The notes: generated from the sequence alone by a model not told the origin. A DNA stretch of 64,000 bases from Orobanche coerulescens (GCA_033398695.1 CM065815.1:141343001-141407000), one strand, 5' to 3'. Shown: positions 37,893 through 50,005, counted from the stretch's first letter. Numbers and translations: made by a program.

Positions 37893-38994
37893 GCTTATTT
37901 CTAGCGGTATTATGACAAAGGAGAAAGCCCGACTAAAGGGAAAATCAAAATCTACTAACTCAGCTCCACAAAGTCCAAAATCTGATCATGACTCAGACGA
38001 CGACGACGCCTTTTAGGCAGGTCTGAGAATGAGCTGTGAGAAAGCTCAAGACCAGGAATTCTCAAGAATATCCGACCAACAGGGTCAAGGGACATCCAAC
38101 CAACATAAATCTCCTCTCCATGAACAAGAAGCTGCACAAGAACAAGAGAAATCGATCCCTCCTGTCACCAAAGAGCAAACAGCTTCTCAATAGGCACCCG
38201 AGCCTGTCACCACCCACCAAGACGACCATACCTGCGCCATCCCCCAAGAAGAATTAGTCCCTCTGCTGGAGCAGGCGGATGCTGAGAGACAGCAGGAGGA
38301 ATCAGTCCCTTCTGTACGTATGTCTACCACATCCATTCCGAAACAGGAGGATTCAGTCCCCCTTGTTGCCGCACCCACATCTGATGCTCCCGCATCTTCA
38401 CCTGTCTTTGAATCCGACGACGGTCTCTTACCTGAGGATATCCAACTCTAGTCATGACCCCATGTGGCTTTGAGATAGCTGAATGGAGCTGAAGACTTTG
38501 CCAAGCCCGACTCTCTCAGGATTATTGAAAAGAACGAGCAACTGCATGCTTTAGGCCGTCAAACTGTCTTCTTACAGGACGCTGTTAATGCCCTGCATGC
38601 TGTTGAAAAAGAAATTGGTTGGTTACATCAATCTGCCATTGAAGAAATGACCAGTGTCAGGCAGGAAGTGTCAAAAGTGGAAGAAGCCTTTCGTATCTTG
38701 CCCACCGTCTTCAAACAGGCACTCAACCTACTTCAACAGCGACAGGAGCAGATCCTAAAAGAAGAACAAGCCAAGCTTCGCATCTCGGAAGCCAAAACTG
38801 CATCTGTGTTAACGGAGACAAGCTCCTAGCTCAGAAAGCATGATGAGAAAATTGATGATATATCACTGGTGCTTCGCTCCTTGGCAGAAAGATTCTCAAT
38901 AATGGAGACAAAATAGGACAATGCACTGAAGATCCTGGAGCGCTTAGACGAAAAGGTCTCGTATCTTGATCAGGACAAAAAGAGGGAAGATTCG

Positions 38995-39489
38995 ATGGAT
39001 GCTGCAAAGAAATGGAGAGAGGAGCAAGAAAAAGAATTAGATGCTATTCTAGAAGATAGCATCAGTGCTGCGATCAACCGATTGGCCACTCCTGCACAAG
39101 GGTACATGGTTTCTGGTTCTCTTCCAGAGTTCCACAATTCCAACATACCTTGGAAGAACAACGTGCAGAAGCCCTCGGAAATCCATTTACCAACCAACCG
39201 CCATCCTACAACAGAAGAAGTGAAGGAATGGAGGAAGAACGAACTGATGAGATACTTTGTAAAACTCATCAGGGAGTCCGCCATCTTCAACACATATCGA
39301 ACACTGGCGGAGGCTGCAGAAGAATTCGCAAAAATCCTGGAAGAAGGAAAGCTCCCCCTACAACTCCAAATGAAATCCAAGCACCAGAAAGGAGATCGGA
39401 TCACCCACCCTGATGACTGGATTCTTGCCTTTGACAAATCAATCGAAGGAAGAGCGATCTATTTAGATCGAGGCAACGGTTCCCTATAG
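38995..39489 (+). CDS. S3 ORF3, C-terminal piece
   Basis: A 164-residue stretch, mainly helical and charged: KKWREEQEKELDAILEDSIS continues the preceding coiled coil (38647-38960), then RHPTTEEVKEWRKNELMRYF, AEAAEEFAKILEEGKL and an end with HPDDWILAFDKS. It ends at TAG 39487-39489, about 570 bases before the 3' LTR. No known domain was recognised. The Met is internal; an in-frame stop at about 38914-38916 lies upstream. Confidence 0.55.
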   Translation: MDAAKKWREEQEKELDAILEDSISAAINRLATPAQGYMVSGSLPEFHNSNIPWKNNVQKPSEIHLPTNRHPTTEEVKEWRKNELMRYFVKLIRESAIFNTYRTLAEAAEEFAKILEEGKLPLQLQMKSKHQKGDRITHPDDWILAFDKSIEGRAIYLDRGNGSL

Positions 39490-40055
39490 CATTGGTGGAA
39501 GGGAACCGAGAATGATCCTGACAGAAGGCCATGGAGACATTCTAGCTACAGGAGTTAGCCTGTAGGATCCTATTCTATATCTTTTCTTTAAATATTGTAA
39601 TCCTTGCTCATTATCAATAAAATATATTTTTGTCTTGAAAGATTACAATTCGTGATCTACGTATTTGTTTACCGTCTAATTACGATTTCAATCAACTTTG
39701 CTGTATAAAAGTATGAAACTTGTTTAGTATACAAGCTCTAAAGAACTTGTCTGCGAACAGTTCATAGGTTAAGTTGTAATTCAACTAGATTACACTGTAA
39801 GATTATGCCTAGGCGCCAATCATAAGTTTAAGCTGTAATACTCTTTCCTGTCAGATTTGAACTCGCCTACAAGTAATTCATAGTATTAGACTAATTGCTG
39901 AAGGCCAGAACATTCGATAGAAAACCAAGAAGACTGCCCTCCTGTAAGATGTTTCAAAAAGGTTTCGACATCAAGGTTTTGGCATCATCAAGAAGATTTG
40001 GCAAATATCAAAGTTGCTTCAAAATAGATATGGCAATTATCAAAAAAGGGGAAAT
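39490..40055 (+). other. S3 3' untranslated region and polypurine tract
   Basis: No supported gene. An AATAAAATATATTT stretch near 39618 could be a polyadenylation signal for ORF3 transcripts. The segment ends with CAAAAAAGGGGAAAT (40041-40055), the polypurine tract adjoining the LTR. Confidence 0.7.
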
Positions 40056-41305
40056 TGTTGGGATAATTAACCCTGTCTGATATTTTGATAAACTGCCAAC
40101 ATACAGCAAGCCTTCGCGCTGCCATCATACAACAATAGAGTCATATAGCTATAAGTATGGAAGTTGTCCTTTCATACAACAACATTCCATACCGCAGCAG
40201 CTTCAATATAGCCTACAGTATTATGTTGAATACAGCAAGCAAAGCTGTAAGTATTGAGATCTTCAATACTTATCCAAACAGGACTGAAGACCGTTAGGAC
40301 GGAATTTGCTTTATTCGCTAAAGTCAAGCCCCATTTGAAAAGAAGTATTAAAATACTGAAAAGATAAAGTATTTAAATACTAAATCCGACAGAGATCGTC
40401 AAACAGCACAAAATCCGGATCTTGGTCTATACAAGTCAACCGTCCAGTTGGAACGGACTTTTGCTCAACGGATCTTTCTCAACGGATCTTTTCCAAAAGA
40501 TATATATACCCCGAAGTTTGAAGTTCAGATACACACAGACATATATAGACGAACACACAATCATACATATTGTGAAGAACATTCAAACTGAGTAAACTAA
40601 GATATATTGAGATTCCACGAGATCCTCTAAAGAACAGTATATCAAGAGCAATCATATCTCTTCAAGCATACTGCCAATCCTGAGAGAAAAAATATACAAG
40701 TGCTCATCTTTGAACAACACATCATCAGCTCAAAGCTCAAGAAAGTCAAGCTGTTGTTTAACCAACATTCTTACATTGAAGAAAACAATCAGTCCTGTGT
40801 GGACTGAGAAAGCCTTGCTTTTACTGAACTGTGTGTGATGGATCTGCATTGTAGAGATGAAGCTTCGGAACTGTGTGTGAGGAAGCCATTCAAGTGTTGA
40901 CTTTGACTAATCTGTGTGAACGGTTGAAAGCTACGATCTTTGTATCAATCTGTGTGAACGATACATTAATAGGTTTGATTATAGACACGTAGTTGTGTAT
41001 GTAGTGTTTACAATAAACATTTTAACTCCTGTGTGGAGGACCAGTGGACGGAGAGGGGTTTACCTCGAACCAATTTAAAACCGTGTCTTTTACCTTCTGC
41101 TATTTACTGTTTTCATTAACTGTGATTATATTATAAGTATACACTGCATACCCTGTATGCACCAAGCAAATAGGAGAAAACCTAGTTGTTGTACTTACAG
41201 CAACTTACTGTTTCAAGACTTCCGCTACGCACTCCTATTTGTAAAACATACAGCCTGTTGCTTAAACACTTCCCAAGCTCTATTCTGTATACTTAGTGGC
41301 CAACA
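40056..41305 (+). repeat. S3 3' LTR (1250 bp)
   Basis: TGTTGGGATAATTAACC to TAGTGGCCAACA, uninterrupted. It aligns with 19813-21871 minus the MITE with scattered substitutions. TATATATA lies at 40501-40508. Many GTGTGTGAA and CTGTGTG words occur in the 3' half, as in the S1 LTR. Confidence 0.93.
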
Positions 41306-41419
41306 AAAATAAATTTATGTTTGGAAAACTAAATGTCAAACATAGAAAACTTAACCAATTTCCGATGGGAATATAGATTTCCTTTATATTAAGAGTCAAA
41401 AATCGAAAAATTAACTCAA

Positions 41420-42896
41420 TTTTTTCCCCTTAGGTTATCGAAAATCTCTTTGTAAACTACATTAGTCGTTGGATTTCAAGTTTGGCCCTCTTTGTCAGAA
41501 ATTTGAACTTTCAGACCGTTCTTGCTAGTTACTTTAGAGACTGCCACATACAACTAACCATGACCGAAAACATGTTTGGGAAGATGAAGTGGAACGTGCT
41601 AAAGATATCGCCCCTGACTATTATTTATAGTCATTGCAAAGCAAACGAACATGGGGAACTGCCTACGTTGGACCTTGATAGGGAATTTGGTGAAATCTGT
41701 AGAGCTCAATGTCATTCGAGGAATAAGCACTTTCTTACCTGTATTTTTATCGGAGACCATTGCAGCCTCAGTGACGTTCTTATAAAGCTTTGTGACTACC
41801 ACTGCACAACTCATCCGACTAGTCTATATTCCTAAGAAACAACACTGAACATCCAACTTTCAACTTGATCATGTGGTTTGGAAACTCGGAGCACCTAACA
41901 ATATTAAGAAACTCAGTAGAAAATATATCTTCATGAGCATTCACGTCTCCAACCTCTTTGTTGATGTTGTCCGAACTCATGTACTCCACCATACCGTCAG
42001 GCAATAGGAACATTATGTAGTCATTGACTTCTCAACTATCTCATTGTTTGGAGCAAATACAGCCCTATTTTGAAAAAAAGCGGACCATTCACATTTTGGA
42101 ATATGAATGTATAAATGTTCTCAGTGATGGTTGCAAGTGGATCGATCGTATCACATATTAGAATACCATCGGGTAATTCAACCATCTACTTCTTCGTCAT
42201 TGTTGACACCAACAATGCCATCCCCAATATTCAATAACCACTTGGCGAATACCCTACCCTCTGTAACATTAGACATAGACAAGCCAACCTGCATTAAAAT
42301 AAATGCGTAAGGTTGATAACATATTGAATAATTTCAAGATATTTGAAAACAGTCATAATAAAATGTAGCGATATTAGGAGTACACAAGAAGACCTTAAAG
42401 CGCATGTTTCTAGCCAACCTAAGGACCTCACATGTATCAGAAATCTTGGTTGAACTCATGGCAGCATGTATAATATTATGTCTGCTTCCTTTGTGAACAA
42501 GAAATATCTATCTATCACCACCTAACACGACCACCAACCCTCTTAGTGGATTACCAGATGGCTTTTTGTCAGGTCGCATAATATCCTTCAATCCTAAATC
42601 TAGTGTTTAAAGTAGAATATATGAGTTATTGGTGCTTCATCTCAAATTATGAACATTATCTTCTTTAGGAGTTCGACCAAGTCAGTTTCAGGCTTGACCT
42701 TGCTGCAAGTTGTTATCGCCTCAACCAACAACGGAACACCAAATATCGAGTGTCGAGTTCGACCTCTAGTTAGGATCAATAAAGAAATGCCACCAAAAGC
42801 AACTGGAAGAACTATATACCCCCTGTATCGCAGTGCTGAGCACAACGTCTTCCAAATAGAAGTTTTTTCTGTCCCCCAAGTCGTACAAGAATAACA
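41420..42896 (-). pseudogene. Helitron PIF1-type helicase remnant
   Basis: The minus strand, from 42896 downward, encodes pieces of a plant Helitron RepHel helicase. They are ALRYRGYIVLPVAFGGIS with GGRTRHS-like RGRTRHSIFGVPL and LVELLKK (42894-42642), then a decayed middle, then EYMSSDNINKE with STEFLN and IKLKVGCSVLFLRNID (42013-41819), VLIPRMTL with FPIKVQRRQFP and FAMTINNSQG (41814-41599), and a final VTSKNGLK and NVVYKEIF (about 41540-41430). Walker A is not visible; C2 cuts the upstream part. Helitron ends were not found. Confidence 0.87.
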
Positions 42897-44563
42897 TGTT
42901 ATGGTTGTATACTGCAAAGCATACTCTATGCTTATATTACCTTATTTCCCTATAACTATATATGAGAATATTACTTACATTTTGTGACATGTTTTGCATA
43001 TTAATTCACGTTATGGTTACACAGATTATTGTCTATATATTTTATAGTGTAGATAATATGGTATGTTGGTGTCAGACACAGGATCACATTATCGATGCTT
43101 TATAAAATAATATAATAATCTATAATTTATGTATAGTTATTAGACAAATTATATTTCCATTGTTTCCAATGGAGCCAAAGACTCCTTATTCTTTGGTTCT
43201 TGATTATAATGGAATAAACAAAATGACTCACTAAACTGGCTGCACTTCTTTTTCTCATGAAGTATTAGTCATTCCATGCAATTCTCGATGCAATTTTCAT
43301 TTTGGATCATTCGGAAACAGCCTCTCTGTGTTAAGACAGGGGTAAGGCTCATCCGATCCCCCCTTACCCCGCTTTTTGCGGGAGCCATTGAGGCATTGGG
43401 GTAATGTTGTTGTTGTTGTTGTTGTTGTTATTAGACAAATTATGTGAAAGGCTATAGTATAGGCTTCAGATTAGTCGGTCTTGACTATTAGCATACATTA
43501 GCGTATTTGCATACATTGAACCGGATTGCAGTGAGATAGATTCTTCTGTCCAGACTGTAAGAAGAACGTAAATATTGAATAAATATTATTTCTTAATTCT
43601 AGTATATAATATTTAATTATGTATTTATAATAATTATTACTTTGATTTACCATGGATGAGAGTCATAGTGATTGACTCAATATGCTTCATATTTTGGGCA
43701 ATAATATTATATGATAATTACTATTATAACTAGAAATTGTGTCCTCACTCATGTGGGTTGATGATGTCCTCTTGAGAAGCTCGAGAATGATTATTATATA
43801 AAACCATGAAGGTGGATTTAATATTGATATAATAACAAGGTTCGAGTGGTACTACTCTTGGATACGTATTAATTAATTAAAGCTGTCACTAGCTTAAATT
43901 AATTGATGGACATTCGATAGCTTAACATGGGAAATAATATACTTAAATAAGGATCCCGGTCATAAATTGGGATTTGAATTAGAAGTGTAATATTTATTCT
44001 TTACCGGATTGAATTGCTATGAGTAAACTCAACCATATTAGGAAGAGCTTAATATGGAAGATTGAGTTATACTATGAGTCCTAAACTTAATCCTCTTTAA
44101 GATCCCTAGAGTAGCCCAAAGCCTATAAATATGATATAAATAGGGGGTTCGATCGATTTACTATTCTTCACACCTTGATGTTTGATTTCTTCTTCTTGTA
44201 CTTAATTGTAGATCTAGACTCGTGTCTTTGGTTCTACAATTTAGATAACACATCAATTTTCTAGAAATGATCAAAACTTACCAGAAAATAAAAGTAAAAA
44301 TCAAGTGAAACAAGATCCGGTAACTCGTTGTCCACACAACATCCGGACTAAGGCGGGGATATCATCTAGAAGATTTCAAGGAAGAGATCAAGAACAATCA
44401 CTTCGCTTCAAAGGTAAATATCTTACGATCTTATTAATCTTAATAATTAATTAATTAATTAGCATGTCTAGTGTTTGTAAGTGGAATATTTACGCGATTA
44501 GATGTTACACTTTGCATATTAATCCATTTATAATTGTGGTTTGTCAGTTTGTTTGTCATATAA
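42897..44563 (+). repeat. C2: solo Copia LTR with SINE insert
   Basis: Begins TGTTATGGTTGTATACTGC like C1 and C3, with TATAAATA at 44124-44131 and AATTAATTAATTAATTAG near 44450. The right end is set at ATAACA (about 44563), complementary to the start; no primer site follows, so it appears to be a solo LTR. The TSD is unclear, and the exact right border is uncertain by some bases. It interrupts the Helitron remnant. Confidence 0.72.
43153..43427 (+). mobile_element. SINE with (GTT)n tail and 16-bp TSD
   Basis: A 275-bp insert ends in seven GTT/TGT units and is flanked by a perfect TTATTAGACAAATTAT duplication (43137-43152, 43428-43443). The 3' part contains TCGGAAACAGCCTCTCTG, a GGGGTAAGGCTC segment and CCCCGC...GCGGGAGCC, similar from memory to the conserved 3' region of widespread plant SINEs. 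Clear A and B boxes were not seen at the 5' end, so the head may be atypical or truncated. Such elements rely on LINE enzymes. Confidence 0.8.
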
Positions 44564-45621
44564 CATGAAAACATCCACAACCTAGTATCTCCCTGTAACA
44601 CCCTCAGAGCCATACTGGAATATTACAGTGCCGTGGGCCCCGAAACGGAACCCACAAGGCTAAAAGACATTTTTATGAACATTTCAAATACGCCTAAGCG
44701 GCGATGAAGGTAATATCTTTTAAAATATTCAAAGAAATTACGAAATCCATTTATCAATACCGTCGTAAAATCTCATTTGAAAGTACAAGGCAAAAACGCC
44801 AAAACTCAACAGTTTCAAAAGTATATGCTAAGCCACCGCTTGCACGTAACGACAAAATAGTTTAGAAAATGATTTTCCAGAATAAACCCAAGTTCATAAA
44901 ATGCTAGAAAGCAATTATAAAACACACTCGTAGCGGATATAACAAATGATTAAAATACTTTTGCAGTGGAAAATAGCAACTAGACAGAGTACTCGATTTA
45001 CAAACACACGTCATAGCCAGTATCCTCCGGGAAGCTCATCTCTTCACGACCGCTACAAGCTCGATATCCCAAGAACTTAAAAATAAATCTCACGACGGGG
45101 TCAGCCATAATACTCAACAATAATAACGGTCACATCACATCAATAATTACATACTAATGAAATTACAAAGTAAAAATACGACAAATGTAATCTCACCGTC
45201 ATAATCTCACCAATTTGCGATAATCCTAATCAAAATAACACTTAACATATTTCACATCTTGTATTCTCAACAACACACTGAATTGTACACGATTGTACTG
45301 TATCCCAAACAATACCCAAGATTGTCAAAACATCATCATAACTCACTAATACGAAATATACCAACTCTGTCCAACCCAATCCATCGGATAATATCTTCAA
45401 ATCTCAACAACATAATCGACTGTCCATCCAAACACCTGAACCAAGAAGGAAATACAGAACATACCTCAAGATACGCAATGCCACGATAATCCCTGTCAGT
45501 CTAATCGGAGATCAGATCAAAACAGCATACGGGCATGTTCCTACAAAAGATTTAGAAATGCGTACTCACATGACGACATCAATATGCTCACAACAATAAC
45601 AACATCGTATACTTATGGTAA

Positions 45622-45867
45622 TCCAACGATCCAGCGCACATAGCATAGATTCCCACGATGATCCTATTACATCAACACGTGGTGGATAACCCACAATATA
45701 CATATGCACAACAACAACACATCGTAATCCAACGATCCAGCGCACACATCATAGATCCCCATGATGATCCCATTGGACCAACACATGGGGGAAGTACCCG
45801 TACAATGATCTAGCGCACGCAGCTATAGATTTTCATGATGATCCCGTTGGACCAACACATGGTGGAC
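45622..45867 (-). repeat. G4 LTR 85-base repeats
   Basis: Three units share, in plus reading, GATCCAGCGCAC or GATCTAGCGCAC, then CATAGATTCCC or similar, GATGATCC and ACCAACACATGG. They are not strictly adjacent. G3 has close relatives (AATGATCCAGCGCCCTCAGC) at the same LTR position. Confidence 0.75.
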
Positions 45868-46963
45868 AAAACAATCACAACACATATGCACGACACATAA
45901 CAACATAACTGACATGCCTGACAACAACAATACATGAATGTATCACAACATGATTGACACTAAATGACACAAATGATTAGGGTATTTGCCCTGAGTCCTT
46001 CGATAGCAATCTCGATGTCAAAAACCATCACCGACGATTATTCTCAATGTTCGACGATCCAAAATACCACTCGTCTTAACCATAATGTATCCTCGATACC
46101 CAAGTATACCAATAACAAATGTAAATCATATGCATTATAATTTAATTCCCAAAATCAGAAAACAACGTACAATCCCGAATCTCCAGGATTCACAATTATA
46201 ATCATTGGTATACAAATTATAAACGAATGAAACTGAACCATTCATTAAATATTATAAACTGAGCAAGTAATAACTTGCCTCGATATCGATACGACGATAG
46301 TGAAGCCGTTACCAATTTCCTTGCCTTCGTCTATGAGCTCGTCGGCCCCGGCCAAAGCAATTCACGAACACTCTCGAACTCGACCGCAACACATTATTCT
46401 AATCAATGATCAATCCTCACAACCTATTGTAATAATTGATAACAAGAAGTTCGATAATAATCAAAAATCAATATAACCAATCAACAAACTCAACGGTTCC
46501 ACAATATCTCGATTAAACACAAATCCGAACAACCCAAATCAATCAATCACGAATCCATAACCACAATACGATTCTACAATCCAGTAATCATATCAACAAT
46601 TAACTTATCCCGATAACAAGGATTACATAACATACTCTATTCCGAATTCAACCTCCTATATGAATTAACAAGATTCCTCTGTATTCATTATTGTAAGTTC
46701 ACAGTAAAATAATACTACCGACATAATTGACAATCCGAATTATCCAAATAGTTCAATACCATGAATAAATCGTAATCCAATGTTAACCACAACCTCTCCG
46801 AATTCAACCTCAATTCACGATTCATTATTCATCGAGAACATACGGAAACGGCCACTACAATCAACGCAATATTGGTTCTAACCATCAAATCTATGTTTAT
46901 AATCAAAACCAAGAACAACATGATTCCATAATCATGTTCATAACAACAACATAATCCCCCCCA

Positions 46964-46964
46964 C

Positions 46965-47017
<53 letters not shown>
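46964..47017. repeat. (CA)n(TA)n microsatellite
   Basis: About 13 CA units are followed directly by about 13 TA units, a compound dinucleotide repeat inside the G4 LTR. Confidence 0.95.
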
Positions 47018-47330
47018 CATATTCCTCAACTCAAGCTCCATGAAACTTCAAGAATCATCGCAACACTTCTATAAACTATCATCACATGGATTAATCCTCA
47101 ACAACAACATCAAAACCCAAAAATAAAGAGAGGATTAACCAGCATACCTCAATAAGATGAATAACACAATCAAACACCTCAAGAGTCAATAATATCTTCA
47201 TATCTCAAGATCTAATCCATGCCATAAATCTCACAATCAAGTTAGAAGAGCCAAAAATCCATCTTGGAGGGTTGAAGGGCGATAAACAAAGTGAACATCT
47301 CCAAAGTGCCAATGTGACGTGTTTCACATA

Positions 47331-47338
47331 TTTATATA
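47331..47338 (-). promoter_or_regulatory. G4 LTR TATA box
   Basis: The minus strand reads GTTTATATAAATATG, 11 bases after the last dyad (TAGCGTACGTAA, 47360-47349). Same arrangement as in G1 and S2. Confidence 0.7.
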
Positions 47339-47348
47339 AACTCATACC

Positions 47349-47570
47349 TTACGTACGCTACATGAACTCCCTAGTGTACGTAACAATCATTACGTTATCC
47401 GACCTCGATAGCGTACGTAACGACAGTCCAGAAGCTACGCTCTCAATTCGTTCGATGGCTTACGTACGTAAGGCCCATGCCATAACGTACGTAACTCCGA
47501 GTTGACTTGCTATAGTATGATACTCATTTAACGTACGTAATGGGCTATCCATAACCTACGTAATCTCTAC
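47349..47570 (-). repeat. G4 LTR dyad array, TATA-proximal part
   Basis: Plus-reading copies include TTACGTACGCTA, GTGTACGTAA, TAGCGTACGTAA, TTACGTACGTAA, TAACGTACGTAA and TTAACGTACGTAAT, about eight sites in 220 bases. The distal part of the array is displaced to 57382-57510 by G3. Confidence 0.85.
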
Positions 47571-48082
47571 GTTGACTCGCATGTCCACATCTGTGCTGAA
47601 AGTGTAACACCCCGAGATTTTCGGAATAATTACAGCACCGTAAATCCTTTAAGTAAGGATTTACAAGGCTAATTGAAAGAAATGTAAATATAATCCAACA
47701 ATACCACAGAATTTCAAATTACAAAACCAGTTCCAACTGATCCATTGAGTTAATTAATACAACCATATCGAAATGATATTAATAAGACACGCGTACTCGA
47801 GTACTGAAAATGAATCAGGAAGACAAATCACAAAAACAACAAACATCACTGAGCCCCTTCGTCGTCACGTCGGTACTGTGGCTGTTTCCCCGCTCCTCGG
47901 CTACCTGAACATCAAAACAAATGTCCACCCCTGAAGGGGTTAGCAAAAAAATTCTAGTACAAGTATCATATTAAACAAATCGAATATGCATCAACAATAC
48001 ATAACAAGATACACCACACGGACTTCCGCTACCGGAATCCGACAATGCGAATCCACAAGATTCCATTAACACAGTATGGGTA

Positions 48083-48250
48083 TTCCAATGATCCAGCGCC
48101 CTCAGCATAGATCCCAAGATGATCCCGTCGGACCAACACGCGGTGGAAAAACCCGTCCAATGATCCAGCGCCCTCAGCCTAGATCCCGAGATGATCCCGT
48201 CGGACCAACACGAGGTGGACATCCGATCTAGCGCCCTCAGCATAGATCGT
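48083..48250 (-). repeat. G3 3' LTR tandem repeats
   Basis: Two and a half units of about 78 bases, each with CCAATGATCCAGCGCCCTCA, TAGATCCC, GATGATCCCGTCGGACC and ACACG-GGTGGA in plus reading. The 5' LTR carries the same at 55398-55558. Confidence 0.85.
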
Positions 48251-48620
48251 ACAACATACACAAACACAACTCATGCATACATATTTGCCAAATCGCTATG
48301 TCCATCAACATGAACATACAAACACTAGATAGCGAATATCATGACAATTCAATGAAATAAATCCCATGTTCAACAACATGAATAAACCATATGTATGCTC
48401 AAAATACCAATATTAACAAATTACGATACTTGCCTCAAAGATGGCAAGAACTAATCACTCCGATGATCTCAACACACTCGAAGGCCGCCTCCTTCGATCA
48501 ACGTTAGCAACCTCGAACCTTAACAAAAGAAATAATATAGAATTCATCTCAAGTCGTACGAATGTCTAACGATCCGGTCTACGGCCGAAAGCTCTTAAAA
48601 TGAATTCTGCCTGAACTACT

Positions 48621-48834
48621 TAGCATACGCTACGTATTCTGCGTAACGTGTGCTAAGCTGACTCGTTAGCGTACGTAAACGACGAAGTCTAGCATACGCT
48701 AACTATATACTGACAGTCCTCTCTGATCAGCCGACTGATTCGTCTGATGACATAACGTACGTTACGTACCAAACGTAGCGTACGTTACTCATTCTCGATA
48801 GCGCACGTTAATATACATATCTTAGCGTATGCTA
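48621..48834 (-). repeat. G3 3' LTR second dyad block
   Basis: About eight sites in plus reading, among them TAGCATACGCTA, TAACGTGTGCTA, TAGCGTACGTAA, TAACGTACGTTA, TAGCGTACGTTA and TAGCGTATGCTA. On the minus strand this block lies about 700-900 bases downstream of the TATA box, so it would be in transcribed or intron sequence. Confidence 0.8.
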
Positions 48835-49549
48835 ACCGTGCATGGCAGTTTGCTACTGGGCAGAAAACTTGATCTAATGGTGAAGAAACTCATGGAATCT
48901 TCAGTGTTAGTACATGTCATCTCCATGCATATCATGCTCATACGGTTTGTGAAAGATCTTTATGGATTAAACGACTTCGAGATACAAGGATACGTATCAC
49001 AACACCATAATTCATCTTGATCTTCAAGAAAGTATCCTAAGTTCCATACATTCTATGTCCAAAACGTATAATTCCATTATGTAAAAATATAAGAACTTGA
49101 TTATCTCCATAAACTGGTCATAATCGGTTTTGAAGCTTCATGAATATGCTAGGAGTTCAAACACTAAAAGGTTCAATGGTTTATAAGATGAAGAAGTACC
49201 AAAACATCGAAAATATCCTTCTAACAACATGATGTTCGACTACGTACGAATTTAACTAACTAGGTAATCCTAAATCATGATCAAAACATCCTTCAGAATA
49301 TTACTTAATATTGGTGAAGAATCACCTACCTCAAAGTAGTGAAGAACAAGGAGGAACTTGAAGAAATCCAATGTCGAAGGCTTGAACACCAATCTCCAAT
49401 GATTTACAATCTTCCAACTCGTGCTAGGATGATGATATGAGAGGTTGAGGATGGGGGAAGTAACTCTCTAAGTCCAAGAATTCGGATTTGGGAAGTGAAA
49501 AGTCTGAAAAATGAAAAAGGATGCTGTCCTCTATATAGAAAATGGTTAT

Positions 49550-49854
49550 TAGCGCGCGCTTGTCCATATCCATAGCGTGCGCTAACGGCCATACGAAGCT
49601 TACTGACTTCACTATACTCAGCATTTAGCGTGCACTATCCTTATACCAGTAGCGTGCGCTACCGCGTTGACTTGGATTTTCCCGAAAGCCGTCCAGGTTC
49701 ATCCCGACATGATCCGACCAAGATCCGCGGCTGATCTCACCTACCACCGTGTCTTAATCATGTTGACTACGTATAGCGTGCGCTAAGGTTCATACATAGC
49801 ATACGCTATGAACCTAATTTAGCGTACGCTACGCTAAGTCGATAGCGTGCGCTA
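49550..49854 (-). repeat. G3 3' LTR main dyad array, TAGCGTGCGCTA type
   Basis: About eight sites: TAGCGCGCGCTT, TAGCGTGCGCTA (four or so), TAGCGTGCACTA, TAGCATACGCTA, TAGCGTACGCTA. It lies directly upstream of the minus-strand TATA at about 49535. The 5' LTR equivalent is 56866-57170. Confidence 0.85.
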
Positions 49855-50005
49855 CATGTGCAAAAATCACCACTTAGAACAGATTCATGCAATCATGCGC
49901 TCAACAACACCGGATCATGAAATACGAAGAATAAAACTCAGATCAAAATGCAACAAATACAATATCACAAGGTTCAATTACACATCAGAAATCTCAGGTA
50001 TTACA

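Larger units (their letters stand above)
36396..39489 (+). pseudogene. S3 ORF3 region (Sirevirus env-like position), broken
   Basis: About 3.1 kb between pol and the 3' LTR encode one protein in several frames. It starts at ATG 36396 (MASSQTSSQSMKKRENIIDR). The N-terminal part has YDERIVEEFYLDA then VRGVQICIDHSLLGTLF, which resembles, from memory, a plant transposon-associated domain of unknown function (the PF20167 type). Then come a basic patch (QKKRKRSV, 37245-37270), a Pro/Thr/Ser repeat region (37341-37892), coiled-coil stretches (38480-38960) and an acidic helical end (38995-39489). No clear membrane segment was seen. Shifts near 36565 and stops elsewhere disrupt it. Confidence 0.65.
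19813..41305 (+). mobile_element. S3: full-length Sirevirus-like Ty1/Copia element with two inserts
   Basis: LTRs at 19813-21871 (with a MITE) and 40056-41305 run TGTTGGGATAA to GGCCAACA. The flanks AAGAT (19808-19812) and AAAAT (41306-41310) fit a TSD with one change. Inside are a perfect tRNA-Met primer site, gag, protease, integrase, RT, RNase H, purine-tract modules and an extra ORF3 region. Without the MITE and G2 the element is about 12.6 kb. Many stops and shifts, plus altered integrase and zinc-knuckle residues, make it defective. Closely related to S1. Confidence 0.93.
47603..50005 (-). repeat. G3 3' LTR (2403 bp)
   Basis: Plus reading TGTAACACCCCGAGAT to TCAGGTATTACA. Landmarks on the minus strand: dyads 49854-49550, TATA about 49538-49531, donor-like site 49330/49329, second dyad block 48834-48621, repeats 48250-48083, hairpin block 47975-47926. 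The short ORFs inside are not supported. Confidence 0.93.

Noticed and set aside
38995..39489. Independent host gene
   Set aside because: It is the in-line end of S3 ORF3 within the element's borders; helix-rich end continues the upstream coiled coil.
41482..41835. 117-codon plus ORF
   Set aside because: Antisense to the Helitron helicase motifs on the minus strand.
43384..43427. Simple (GTT)n microsatellite
   Set aside because: It is the tail of a SINE, shown by the 16-bp target duplication that starts right after it.
45622..45867. Centromeric satellite
   Set aside because: Only three diverged units, confined to one LTR, with relatives at the same position in the G3 LTR.
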